From Paenisporosarcina sp. HGH0030 (GTDB lineage Bacteria; Bacillota; Bacilli; Bacillales_A; Planococcaceae), in NCBI RefSeq assembly GCF_000411295.1, contig NZ_KE150421.1:1097645-1161644 (forward strand): a DNA stretch of 64,000 nucleotides, in the 5' to 3' direction. The notes under the pieces are model-generated. The model worked only from the letters and a program-made list of their open reading frames with translations, was not told the origin of the DNA and did no database searches. The position numbers were made by a program, and so were the translations under genes. Below are positions 43,880 to 51,873 of this stretch, piece by piece. Numbering within the stretch: position 1 is the stretch's first letter; each line of letters starts with the position of its first letter.

Positions 43880-44389
43880 ATGGGAATACTAAGTGGAAAC
43901 CCAAAAGATGAACCGTTACATTATGGTGAAGTGTTTGCTATTTGGACGAATTTAGCTACAAACAACGGCTTAATTGCTGCATATCAAACATTTATTAATC
44001 ACACAGGTGATGAAGATTTAGAAAAAATCATCGAAGAATCAATTCAAGTTATGAAAGATGAAAACAAACAATTGGAAAAAATAGTTAAAATTAACGGTAT
44101 TGGACTTCCTCCCGCACCACCTGAACGACCAGTTGCGAGACTAGAGGATATTCCTATTGGAGCACGATTTAACGATCCTGAAATCAGTGCTGCACTCTCA
44201 ATGGATTGCGCAGCTGGTTTAGTCGCATGCAGTCAAGCAATGGGTCAGTGCATTAGAGAAGATATTGCTTTAATGTACGGTCAGTTCCATATGAGCAAAG
44301 CACAATTAGGAGCGAAACTATTGCGATTAAACAAAGAAAAAGGTTGGCTTGTTCCTCCACCACTACATGTAGATTTTCCGGATAAATAA
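43880..44389 (+). CDS. DUF3231 family protein (ferritin-like, spore-coat related)
   Basis: 169 aa. MGILSGNPKDEPLHYGEVFAIWTNLATNNGLIAAYQTFINHTGDEDL, LPPAPPERPVA and IREDIALMYGQFHMSKAQLGAKLLRLNKEKGWLVPPPLHV are the family hallmarks. Relatives are chromosomal genes of spore formers similar to CotF-like proteins. In the prophage it is a lysogenic-conversion candidate with its own promoter and terminator. Confidence 0.88.
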   Translation: MGILSGNPKDEPLHYGEVFAIWTNLATNNGLIAAYQTFINHTGDEDLEKIIEESIQVMKDENKQLEKIVKINGIGLPPAPPERPVARLEDIPIGARFNDPEISAALSMDCAAGLVACSQAMGQCIREDIALMYGQFHMSKAQLGAKLLRLNKEKGWLVPPPLHVDFPDK

Positions 44390-44401
44390 TATTAATTCTT
44401 G

Positions 44402-44428
44402 GAGCAATCTAATGATTGCTCTTTTTTT
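44402..44428 (+). terminator. Terminator of DUF3231 gene
   Basis: GAGCAATC-taat-GATTGCTC followed by TTTTTTT. Confidence 0.9.
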
Positions 44429-44475
44429 CTTACGACAGATAATGTATCTACTGCGTAGTATCGTTGTACTGTTGG

Positions 44476-45213
44476 TTAGATTAAATCGAATAACGTAGCT
44501 TCATGCTCCTTTGGTTGCACTGCGTTATAACCTTCTTCGACTGCATCAAATAAACGAATATAAGAGGCTTCCCGATTATTCAATTTATCCTTTGCATTTG
44601 TATAGATGGCATCTGTCTTAGCATCGTAATGAACGACTTCTAGCACTTCAAAAACTAATTCCGATAGGTCAGATTGCTCGAACTTACTATCACATTTCAA
44701 GTGCTGCCACCATCTAAATAATGGCGCATTAACTGTTTGTCCAACATAGCAACTCATAGTACGTTTATTAGTAATTTTGTAAATGTAGCCTACTAATATG
44801 CCGTTTTGTTCTTTGATACATACATGATCCTCTTTATCTATCCATTCTTGTTGCTCTTTTTGTTCACTAGCTTCTTTACAGTCCGTTGAACAAAAATCAC
44901 CGTTGCGATTTCTCAATACATTTTTTTCGCCAATAACAGTTGTTGTATTATTGCACCAGCAACACTGGACATTCACTTCACCGTATAGCCTGTTATACCA
45001 ATACTCGTCACTTTCAGTGAGATACAAGTACTGCGTTCCTGCTAGTGCGTTTTTCGGCTTACGTAATGGCAAATCGGGATATTTTTCTTTAAGATACTGC
45101 TTTGCTTCATTTCTATCTTTCGCTATAAAGACATCTTGTTCGATATTATCAATATTGTTATAGCTATATGGAGAATCAACAACCTCTTTTAATCTATAAA
45201 ACCAGTAATTCAT
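44476..45213 (-). CDS. GIY-YIG nuclease with zinc-finger region
   Basis: 245 aa. N-terminal unknown domain, a cysteine cluster (CCWCNN...FCSTDCKEA, ~84-113) and a GIY-YIG domain from ~140: GYIYKITNKRTMSCYVGQT, catalytic-type Arg in LFRWWQH, and Glu in NNREASYIRLFDAV. Could be a homing-type endonuclease or a phage DNA-processing enzyme; it lies between early and accessory genes. Confidence 0.82.
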   Translation of the reverse strand: MNYWFYRLKEVVDSPYSYNNIDNIEQDVFIAKDRNEAKQYLKEKYPDLPLRKPKNALAGTQYLYLTESDEYWYNRLYGEVNVQCCWCNNTTTVIGEKNVLRNRNGDFCSTDCKEASEQKEQQEWIDKEDHVCIKEQNGILVGYIYKITNKRTMSCYVGQTVNAPLFRWWQHLKCDSKFEQSDLSELVFEVLEVVHYDAKTDAIYTNAKDKLNNREASYIRLFDAVEEGYNAVQPKEHEATLFDLI

Positions 45214-45301
45214 GAAGCGCCTCCTTACTTCACATAATTAGTCAACGGTCCGATAACTCTGAAATTCCACAGGAACATTTTCATATTGTTGTTCCATACG
45301 A

Positions 45302-45490
45302 TCACTTCTGGTTCATGTTTTCGCGATCTACAATCGCCACGTAGAATAAAAGCATGTTTGCAACAAACAAGACAAATCCCGTTACGAACAAATATGGATT
45401 ATCAAATCCCGTGATGGCCAACACGATACCGAACATCATTGTTAACACATAAAGGACTAATGCTAAGGTGTTAAGTCGTTTATTATTAAT
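45302..45490 (-). CDS. Small two-helix membrane protein, probable ATT start
   Basis: 62 aa if started at ATT 45488-45490, eight bases after AGGAGTGG; no ATG/GTG/TTG gives both helices. Sequence NNKRLNTLALVLYVLTMMFGIVLAITGF..PYLFVTGFVLFVANMLLFYVAIVD has two membrane spans. It overlaps the end of the 53-aa gene. The rare start makes this uncertain. Confidence 0.5.
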   Translation of the reverse strand: MNNKRLNTLALVLYVLTMMFGIVLAITGFDNPYLFVTGFVLFVANMLLFYVAIVDRENMNQK

Positions 45491-45624
45491 GGCTTCTCCA
45501 CTCCTATTTTCATCTGGCTTGGATGCTGCAAAGAATATTGATGACCGTCCATACGAATAACAGTCGGCACACCTTTTTTCACATTTAAGATTTCGACCTC
45601 AACAGTAATTTTGGAGGTAGCCAT
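45463..45624 (-). CDS. Small 53-aa protein
   Basis: ATG 45622-45624. MATSKITVEVEILNVKKGVPTVIRMDGHQYSLQHPSQ..., a short beta-rich protein. Weak TAGGTAG ribosome site. Typical uncharacterised phage early gene. Confidence 0.55.
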   Translation of the reverse strand: MATSKITVEVEILNVKKGVPTVIRMDGHQYSLQHPSQMKIGVEKPLIINDLTP

Positions 45625-45636
45625 ATTGCTACCTAG

Positions 45637-45824
45637 CTACTTCTTCTGGTATAACTTTATGTTCTGATACGGATCGTCTAGACTTGTCACTCTATGATTT
45701 CGAATGTAATTATGAGAGTGGACTATTTTTTCTCGTTCAATTTCCAAGCTACTTTCAATTAGATCAATTGGTGAATGGTCCAATCAGCTTTATAAATTAG
45801 ATAAGCAATTTTTTTCTTTTTCAA
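45637..45824 (-). pseudogene. Frameshifted small early gene
   Basis: Frame A starts TTG 45822-45824 after AAAGGA and reads LKKKKIAYLIYKADWTIHQLI to a TAA at 45759. Frame B (-1) continues PIDLIESSLEIEREKIVHSHNYIRNH...LDDPYQNIKLYQKK to 45637. Joined they read as one plausible ~64-residue protein. No slippery heptamer is present, so a mutation or sequencing indel is likeliest. Confidence 0.45.
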
Positions 45825-45831
45825 GTCCTTT

Positions 45832-46086
45832 TTAGTCAGAAAGCTCCATCGCTTTATAGACTTCGTATTTGCCACTTTTCTTCAAGTTAGTAATTCTGGA
45901 AGCCAGAGTCATTTCTGTTTTTCCTAATCCTAATGACAAATCTCTTATGTTATCAATCTCCCAGAACTTGCAAAGATAAATGAGTTCATCTTCCGTAAAT
46001 CTTTTACCATGACGAGTGTGGTATTTAGGATGGTATTTCATTCGGCCCTGGTCATCATATTTAACTGATCCATCTATGAGCGACAT
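45832..46086 (-). CDS. Phage regulatory protein with SANT/HTH-like segment
   Basis: 84 aa from ATG 46084-46086 after GGAGTGG. RFTEDELIYLCKFWEIDNIRDLSLGLGKTEMTLASRITNLKKSGKYEVYKA is a Myb/SANT-type helix-turn-helix found in small Bacillus phage regulators. Confidence 0.7.
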   Translation of the reverse strand: MSLIDGSVKYDDQGRMKYHPKYHTRHGKRFTEDELIYLCKFWEIDNIRDLSLGLGKTEMTLASRITNLKKSGKYEVYKAMELSD

Positions 46087-46112
46087 ATGTTCCACTCCTG
46101 ATTCCGTTGCGA

Positions 46113-46532
46113 TTAGTATTTTATGCAAACAACGACGCGTGGTGAGAGACTGTAAAATTTTCTTACTGTGAGTTCCACAACCTGGCTATCGTCCTGCCAA
46201 ATTATTTTGTTTAGCCCGTCTTTTACGCCCTTCACATAATTATCCACGTCAGGTTTACTTGTTGGCCTTAACTCTCCATTTTCAATCAAGGCTTGTTTCG
46301 GCTTTGTCTGAAGAACTTTAGGCGTTGATCTATACACATCAATGAATAAATAAATTGGACCTTTAATTAGTTCTTTCGGTGCGTTTTGAGAGGCAACCAG
46401 TTTCACATACTGTTTAAAGTCGCGTGACTTCAAAGGGTCATACAAAACCGTTTTACCTGTGAATGTCTTACCGGCACGTGGGCGACCTTGCGCGACGGGT
46501 TCGCCCATGATTTCAAATAATATTGTTTTCAA
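46113..46532 (-). CDS. rusA: RusA family Holliday junction resolvase
   Basis: 139 aa. GEPVAQGRPRAGK at the N-terminus and KPDVDNYVKGVKDGLNKIIWQDDSQVVEL with the acidic catalytic triad (D-x2-N...D-D) identify RusA. Resolves four-way junctions made by RecT-driven recombination. TTG start; ribosome site weak. Confidence 0.93.
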   Translation of the reverse strand: MKTILFEIMGEPVAQGRPRAGKTFTGKTVLYDPLKSRDFKQYVKLVASQNAPKELIKGPIYLFIDVYRSTPKVLQTKPKQALIENGELRPTSKPDVDNYVKGVKDGLNKIIWQDDSQVVELTVRKFYSLSPRVVVCIKY

Positions 46533-46560
46533 AAAATCAATCCCATCTGCAATTTTTTAT

Positions 46561-46584
46561 AAAAATAGGGGCACCAGGCCCCTA
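46561..46584 (-). terminator. Terminator after DUF2303 gene
   Basis: TAGGGGC-ctggt-GCCCCTA followed by TTTTTA on the minus strand. Confidence 0.82.
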
Positions 46585-46588
46585 ATGA

Positions 46589-47299
46589 TTAGTCGATGAT
46601 GACTACTCTTTTTGCAATAATTTCATCAGCCAATGCATGCTCTAAGTACTCGGCAATGTTCGCCATTGCATTCAACTCCCAAGCACCTCCATCCGCTTCA
46701 AAAAGACCAACACGGCCACCATCTTTAAGTCGTAAAACGAACTCTGATTCTGGTTGTGATACTTCCGCAAATGTTCTGAATGGTTTTAAAGTGACTGGAT
46801 TCGGTACATTCACATTCCCTACAGTTGCAACGCCAGTCTTCGCGGTTACTCGTTGTGTAACTCCGTCATCTTGTGTTTGTACTGAATTTTCTTCAATGAT
46901 GGAACTGACCACTTTCAATACTTGCTCTTTATCTGTATTTGGTACAAAGCAAGCTTGCAGCATGATTTGGAATTTCTCACGGTCAACAAACTGCTCAAAA
47001 GTAATGCTTGGTAGTAATGCACCCGCCTTTACATAAGTACGACGGTCATTCACATCATTTAAAGCATCGAAAACGTTTACCTTTGTTGGGGATTCCACAT
47101 GGATCATCACTGGGCGTTCGTGGTCGAAGCTTGATTTCACATAATCCACTAGACCTGATAAGCTGCGAACATTGATTGCAGAAACTTCTTGTTCTTTGTC
47201 CAAACGGTACAATTGGTTTGTTGAGTAAACCTTTCCGGCAGCTTCGATTGTTTCAGGACGTTTTAGTTCCAATAAGTACGATACGAATTCTTTTAACAT
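46589..47299 (-). CDS. DUF2303/YfdQ-like phage protein
   Basis: 236 aa. VRSLSGLVDYVKSSFDHERPVMIHVESPTKVNVFDALNDVNDRRTYVKAGALLP, and later NPVTLKPFRTFAEVSQPESEFVLRLKDGG, match DUF2303, a conserved early phage protein of unknown activity often near recombination genes. Confidence 0.85.
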   Translation of the reverse strand: MLKEFVSYLLELKRPETIEAAGKVYSTNQLYRLDKEQEVSAINVRSLSGLVDYVKSSFDHERPVMIHVESPTKVNVFDALNDVNDRRTYVKAGALLPSITFEQFVDREKFQIMLQACFVPNTDKEQVLKVVSSIIEENSVQTQDDGVTQRVTAKTGVATVGNVNVPNPVTLKPFRTFAEVSQPESEFVLRLKDGGRVGLFEADGGAWELNAMANIAEYLEHALADEIIAKRVVIID

Positions 47300-47352
47300 T
47301 TCAATTTCCTCTTTTCGGTTTTTAGTTTTTGGGTTTGATAGATTAATAGATT

Positions 47353-47748
47353 TTATTTAAATTGGACTACTTTTTTATTTACTGGTTCTTCTGCAGGTAT
47401 TGGTTTGCCAAGATGGTCTAATACTTCACCATCATTACTGATGTAGGCTTGTCCAGGAATACCACTCTTAAGTTCTGCGCCAGTGATATCACCTTCAGGA
47501 GTGAAGTCAATAATTAATTCGGACTCAACCCCCACAGACGGTGAAAGGGCAGATTTTGCATCAACCAGGACATTTGCCAAGTTACGACGTTCATTTGCTT
47601 TGAGAGTCATCGTGATAGTTACTTTGCGAGCTTTCTTATGGTCCGTGTTTGGATCCGAAATGTTTTCAAGAACTTTTTGAAGTTCGATGTTTACTTTTTC
47701 CGCTAAAGCACCGTTTGCAAATGTATTTAAATCAATGATTTTTTTCAT
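47353..47748 (-). CDS. Phage replication-terminator-like protein
   Basis: 131 aa from ATG 47746-47748 after GGAGG. MKKIIDLNTFANGALAEKVNIELQKVLENISDPNTDHKKARKVTITMTL and AELKSGIPGQAYI match a family annotated in Firmicute phages as replication terminator; the role is unproven. Overlaps the upstream gene by 17 bases. Confidence 0.8.
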   Translation of the reverse strand: MKKIIDLNTFANGALAEKVNIELQKVLENISDPNTDHKKARKVTITMTLKANERRNLANVLVDAKSALSPSVGVESELIIDFTPEGDITGAELKSGIPGQAYISNDGEVLDHLGKPIPAEEPVNKKVVQFK

Positions 47749-47914
47749 GAGATTTCCTCCTGGTTGGTTGAATTGGTATTCCGTTTTTGTTTGTACCTGG
47801 GCGGTCGTTTCTCCACCCATTCCTTTTGTAATTGCGAATTTCATCAACACTTAAATGTCCACAAACAGTGATAATTTGGCGGTCCACGTCTTTGTAAAGC
47901 GTTGTGATGTTCAA
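47732..47914 (-). CDS. Small 60-aa early protein
   Basis: TTG start at 47912-47914 overlapping the previous TGA (TTGA). NITTLYKDVDRQIITVCGHLSVDEIRNYKRNGWRNDRPGTNKNG..., basic C-terminus. Translationally coupled chain of early genes. Function unknown. Confidence 0.6.
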   Translation of the reverse strand: MNITTLYKDVDRQIITVCGHLSVDEIRNYKRNGWRNDRPGTNKNGIPIQPTRRKSHEKNH

Positions 47915-48111
47915 TGGGTTTTCTTCCTCCCAACAAACTTCATTTGGCACCATTTATGATTTCCGTTTGTATGAACTGGACTCACTTGTTCGAATCCAGT
48001 ATCGATCATATTTCTGCGCATTTTCCGAAACTTAGCATCCGATACTCCAAATGCTTGCTTGTGTATCACGCCATTCTTTACCGTTTTGTAGGGGTTGAAG
48101 ATTAGCGTCAT
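47911..48111 (-). CDS. Small 66-aa basic protein
   Basis: MTLIFNPYKTVKNGVIHKQAFGVSDAKFRKMRRNMIDTGFEQV..., very basic, ATG overlapping the YopX stop (ATGA). Probably nucleic-acid binding; no family recognised. Confidence 0.65.
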   Translation of the reverse strand: MTLIFNPYKTVKNGVIHKQAFGVSDAKFRKMRRNMIDTGFEQVSPVHTNGNHKWCQMKFVGRKKTH

Positions 48112-48518
48112 GAGTCATCGCCTTCTAGCAAGTTAGGATGCTCGTAAATATTTCCTAACACTATTAATTCGTCAAATGGACTCCACAGTGGAACCGCATC
48201 TCTGCCGTTGTCTATCCACCAACGACCTTCGTACATTTTCACTTGACCTATGAAGTCTTCATTTATATGGATACCGATAGTGACTAGCTCTCGAAGTACG
48301 ATATCCCCTTCATAAATTTCCAAACCGTTCTTGTCGTGCAATCCTGTGAATTGACCGATAGACTCTGGATGCACTTCGAATTCTCCGTAGTTTGAAATGA
48401 TGAAATATTCGATTTTTCCATCCGTGTACTTAACGTCCATCACCCCAAAACCTTCAACCCACTGACTGTCAGCGCACAACTTTTCAACTGAGTAGCCACG
48501 AACCTTAATCTCTCGCAT
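48108..48518 (-). CDS. YopX family protein
   Basis: 136 aa from ATG 48516-48518 (AAGGGGTGG upstream). IGQFTGLHDKNGLEIYEGDIVLRE and WSPFDELIVLGNIYEHPNLL are the YopX hallmarks. Widespread in Bacillus and Lactococcus phages, function unknown. One-base overlap with the upstream stop. Confidence 0.9.
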   Translation of the reverse strand: MREIKVRGYSVEKLCADSQWVEGFGVMDVKYTDGKIEYFIISNYGEFEVHPESIGQFTGLHDKNGLEIYEGDIVLRELVTIGIHINEDFIGQVKMYEGRWWIDNGRDAVPLWSPFDELIVLGNIYEHPNLLEGDDS

Positions 48519-48880
48519 CAATGCCACCCCTTAAAACAGGAATCTAGCAAGCTATTAATATAACTAAGCTCGTCCACTCTTTTTTTAGCTGCTTGTACTG
48601 GTTTGGACAAGTCGTGCATAGACTGTCTTAAAGTATCTAAGTTTTGTTTGGCGACTATTAAAGAACGAGCAATTTCATTTCCATTTGAGCATTGCTTTCG
48701 CACCGTTAGTCTCACGCCTGCACCGCGTGATTTTGAGACGATAAATGCGTACTGGTGGCGAAACCCCTTGTCGCTTCCAACAGCCGCAACAGAGAATGTG
48801 TTGATGATGTGAGCGTTACGTTCGATTTCAGCTACGCTTTTAGAACCTGTATTCTTGTAATTTTCGCTATATCGATTCAT
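48518..48880 (-). CDS. Unknown 120-aa early protein
   Basis: Good GTAGGAGGATC ribosome site. Central VSKSRGAGVRLTVRKQCSNGNEIARSLIVAKQ is basic; C-terminal coiled coil (LDTLRQSMHDLSKPVQAAKKRVDEL). No family recognised. Confidence 0.6.
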   Translation of the reverse strand: MNRYSENYKNTGSKSVAEIERNAHIINTFSVAAVGSDKGFRHQYAFIVSKSRGAGVRLTVRKQCSNGNEIARSLIVAKQNLDTLRQSMHDLSKPVQAAKKRVDELSYINSLLDSCFKGWH

Positions 48881-48890
48881 ACGGATCCTC

Positions 48891-49064
48891 CTACTCGTAA
48901 TCTCGTTTAATGCGTTCGATGGTTACTAGATTTAATACCGAATGATAGTCCAGACTGTCTAAAGACTCGCCGTTACGACCTTCTTCGATGCCCATGGACT
49001 TTAATTCACGGATAAATGCTTGGCGCATGCCTTCTGGCGACATTGGAGCAACTTGTGGTTTCAT
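48891..49064 (-). CDS. Small 57-aa early protein
   Basis: ATG 49062-49064 after GAAGGTG. MKPQVAPMSPEGMRQAFIRELKSMGIEEGRNGESLDSLDYHSVL..., helical. Lies directly after the DnaD-like gene. Unknown. Confidence 0.65.
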   Translation of the reverse strand: MKPQVAPMSPEGMRQAFIRELKSMGIEEGRNGESLDSLDYHSVLNLVTIERIKRDYE

Positions 49065-49091
49065 TCAAACACCTTCTTTTCAGGTTTATGG

Positions 49092-50006
49092 TTATTCTTT
49101 AACACCAAGTTTTTCAAGGAGAAGCCTTCTTTGCTCTTCCATTTCTGGTGAAACAGTATTTTCTACAACAATTTCTCCAGCACGTTCTTTCTTCTGTTCA
49201 TCAAGCCACTCTGGAACTTTCTCTTCCTTTAGTGGTTTGCGATGGTGAAATGATTGTTGTTTCCGTTGTAACCTAATCGCTTCTACTTCCTCGATTGAAG
49301 AAATCTTTCGATTCGTCCAATCTCTTAAGATGGATTCCACGTAATTCCACTTCAGAACACCATTTTCAATTGCTATTTTCATAGCATGAATAATGAGCTC
49401 TTCTGATAAGTCATCAATCCAACCATTTACTTTTTCACCTACATAAGGAGTCAATGCTCCAAATCCATTTTGTTCGTAAAAGCGAAAAGGAGAAATTGGA
49501 ATTTCGAAGGATCCAGTTGATGCGTTTTTCTTTTCATTTTCTTTTTCTTTTTCCTTTTCTCTTTTCTCTTTTCTCTTTTCTCTTATATCCATACTGCTTG
49601 GATACTGTATAGATACTTTATTAAACTCAGTGTTTTCAATGCTTTCACGGTACTTTTCAATAAAAGGGGAAAACTTGACTCCCTTCAATTCATCTTCAAC
49701 TCGTTTGACTACCTTCGGACTGTTATTCCAATTGTGCTTGCTCCAGTTGAGCAGCATTACTTCTTTTGTAGGTTCGTTGTAAATGATTTTTTCATAGTCC
49801 GTAAATCGATTTAGCAACTTCTCCACCGTTTCACGGTTATAACCAGTTTCCGTTTCGATAATCCTTTTTGGCAGCTCGTATATTCCGATTTGATTTGCTT
49901 TGCTGTTGGTCATCAAGTAGATATAGAAGTACTTCTCTTCGGGTGTTAGATCCAGAACAAAAGCATCTTGCCAATAGCTAACCTGGACACTTCTGTATTT
50001 GCTCAC
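49092..50006 (-). CDS. DnaD-domain replication initiator
   Basis: 304 aa. N-terminal winged-helix-like domain (SVQVSYWQDAFVLDLTPEEKYFYIYLMT), a Lys/Glu low-complexity linker (~145-160), then a DnaD/DnaB_2 domain (FYEQNGFGALTPYVGEKVNGWIDDLSEELIIHAMKIAIENGVLKWNYVESILRDW). Recruits the host helicase machinery to the phage origin. No DnaC-like loader or helicase gene follows, unlike many related phages. Confidence 0.9.
   Translation of the reverse strand: MSKYRSVQVSYWQDAFVLDLTPEEKYFYIYLMTNSKANQIGIYELPKRIIETETGYNRETVEKLLNRFTDYEKIIYNEPTKEVMLLNWSKHNWNNSPKVVKRVEDELKGVKFSPFIEKYRESIENTEFNKVSIQYPSSMDIREKRKEKREKEKEKENEKKNASTGSFEIPISPFRFYEQNGFGALTPYVGEKVNGWIDDLSEELIIHAMKIAIENGVLKWNYVESILRDWTNRKISSIEEVEAIRLQRKQQSFHHRKPLKEEKVPEWLDEQKKERAGEIVVENTVSPEMEEQRRLLLEKLGVKE
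49525..49584. other. 60-bp homopyrimidine/homopurine tract, possible origin element
   Basis: A run of C and T on the plus strand with one purine, encoding the Lys/Glu linker of the DnaD-like protein. Phage origins often lie in the initiator gene, and such tracts unwind or form triplexes; codon bias of the linker alone could also explain it. Confidence 0.35.
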
Positions 50007-50022
50007 TTTGCAAAATCCTTTC

Positions 50023-50721
50023 TCACGGAATGTGAATCATTTTCCCGGTGACTTTTGCGACTTCATTACGAATTAGTTGCTCATTGCTATTCGAATCTGA
50101 CAGATGCAACAACCAAATTTCCTGGAGTTTGGTAAGGTCATTTGCTTTTAAGAAATCAATGACGTTTTCCAGACTGAAATGCGATTTCATCACTCGCTTC
50201 TTCATTGACTTATGCAGTCCGTTTGCGACATTTCTATTAAGAAGATCTGTGCAGTAATTGCATTCAAGCATGAGATGGGTAAGCCCCTGGAATCTGTATT
50301 TGATGTAATAAGTGTCAGTGGCGAACAGTAGCTTGTCTCCTGCAGTATTTGCAAGAAGAAAGCCGAATGGCTCTGACACGTCATGCTGCACATCAAAAGG
50401 CAATATGGTCCATGTGCCGATTTTGAATTGCGTCTTTACCTCTACACCGTGAATCCGATGATGAGTGATTCCGATGGCACTTTTTGTACCGGGTGACATG
50501 TAGCAATCAATGCCAGCCTTTAACACTTCACTCATTCCGGAACAGTGATCTTTGTGCTCATGAGTAACTAAACAGGCTGCAATGTCTGATGTTTTGAAAT
50601 TCAATTTGCGTTGTATTTGCTTGAATGAAATACCGCATTCAAGAAGCAAAGGCGTGTGACCATCCGTTATGTGATAACAATTGCCTTTGCTTCCTGTTGC
50701 GAGAGTTTGGATCGTTATCAT
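50023..50721 (-). CDS. MBL-fold metallohydrolase (YycJ-like)
   Basis: 232 aa. Metal-binding THEHKDHCSG (~53-62), later FATDTYY and a C-terminal His (LLHLSDSNS). Similar to WalJ/YycJ nucleases. Adjacent to RecT and the SbcC-like ATPase, so a nuclease partner in recombination is plausible. Shares one base with recT. Confidence 0.87.
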   Translation of the reverse strand: MITIQTLATGSKGNCYHITDGHTPLLLECGISFKQIQRKLNFKTSDIAACLVTHEHKDHCSGMSEVLKAGIDCYMSPGTKSAIGITHHRIHGVEVKTQFKIGTWTILPFDVQHDVSEPFGFLLANTAGDKLLFATDTYYIKYRFQGLTHLMLECNYCTDLLNRNVANGLHKSMKKRVMKSHFSLENVIDFLKANDLTKLQEIWLLHLSDSNSNEQLIRNEVAKVTGKMIHIP

Positions 50722-51605
50722 TACCAGTTAGGTGCGTCGTCTGTAACGACTTCTTTTTGTGATTCATCAACTTTTGTTTCTTCTAAAATCTCGCCTGTCT
50801 CATCGTCACAAGGGACTTCAATGCCTTCAACATCAATAATTTCTTGGTTTGCATTACCTTGAATCTCTTCAGCAAGTTGAGCTTCTTCTGCAACATCATC
50901 ACTTGCATGGATATGTTTCATCACGAGTGAGTTGTCGTCTGAAGCATTTAAGAACTTTTTACAAGCACGATTGATAACAGTTCGTTTCGCCATCTCTTGT
51001 GGGAATTTTTTGTGAGTCGAGCTTTCCCCTTTGGGATTCATCTTCGATTGGCCCCAAGCTTTTTCAATTTCAGCAAATGTCATAAGCTCGTTGTATACCG
51101 TTCCGTCATGTTCAATAATCGTGCAGTACGCACCAATGATAGGTTTGTCTTGATTTCCGAATTTTTGTTTGTGTTTTAACTCTGTAACTCGACCATTAAC
51201 AATCTCGTAATCTACTTCATCACCTTCATAGATAACGGATGCGTCAATCGATTTTGCGCCTGTAACTCGTTGAGTAACGGCCATTGTGCCGAAGTAAGAT
51301 CGTTGGAACGTAAGGGTCTTTCCATAAACGATGAAGTAGCCTTGTTTCTTGGCTGGATTTAGTCCCTGTACAACCATATCTAGCAAGCTATTTGCAATAC
51401 TGTCCTTGCTACATGTCTGAAGTGCAGGTGTTTGGTTACGATCCTTCACGTCTTGCAGGATTAGCCAAGCTGATTTCATAGCATTCTCAGGGCTGTAGTT
51501 TGCAGGGAAATGAAGCTCTCCACTCTCTTGGAACTGTTTTACTTTTGCTGCTACGATATCGACCGTATCTTTTTTGACCATCGCTAATTGGTTTGGGTTA
51601 CTCAT
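50721..51605 (-). CDS. recT: RecT single-strand annealing protein
   Basis: 294 aa. SPENAMKSAWLILQDVKDRNQTPALQTCSKDSIANSLLDMVVQGLNPAKKQGYFIVYGKTLTFQRSYFG is diagnostic of RecT. The C-terminus is acidic. Pairs ssDNA with complementary strands in phage recombination and replication. Confidence 0.95.
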   Translation of the reverse strand: MSNPNQLAMVKKDTVDIVAAKVKQFQESGELHFPANYSPENAMKSAWLILQDVKDRNQTPALQTCSKDSIANSLLDMVVQGLNPAKKQGYFIVYGKTLTFQRSYFGTMAVTQRVTGAKSIDASVIYEGDEVDYEIVNGRVTELKHKQKFGNQDKPIIGAYCTIIEHDGTVYNELMTFAEIEKAWGQSKMNPKGESSTHKKFPQEMAKRTVINRACKKFLNASDDNSLVMKHIHASDDVAEEAQLAEEIQGNANQEIIDVEGIEVPCDDETGEILEETKVDESQKEVVTDDAPNW

Positions 51606-51618
51606 TATTGTTTCCTCC

Positions 51619-51873
51619 TTAAATTTCTTCGAATTTTAGTTTTAGAAGACCAATTTCGTTATCTAAAATATTTATTGCAGCTTCTTTCAATTCATTTATG
51701 ACTCCTGTTTCATATGGCATTTTCGTTGCAGATGAACCAGAATCGAAACGAACAGAATCAATTTCTTTTGATTCCAAGAACAATTTCTTTTCTTCAAGTA
51801 CCTTGATTTGAGATAAAATTTTTCGACCTTTATCTACACGCTCGCCCATGTATTCAAGTGTTTTTCCGTCCAT
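51619..51873 (-). CDS. Small coiled-coil protein between ATPase and RecT
   Basis: 84 aa, two coiled-coil helices (KGRKILSQIKVLEEKKLFLE; NELKEAAINILDNEIGLLKLKFEE) around a polar linker. One-base overlap with the ATPase gene. Probably an accessory of the recombination set. Confidence 0.7.
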   Translation of the reverse strand: MDGKTLEYMGERVDKGRKILSQIKVLEEKKLFLESKEIDSVRFDSGSSATKMPYETGVINELKEAAINILDNEIGLLKLKFEEI

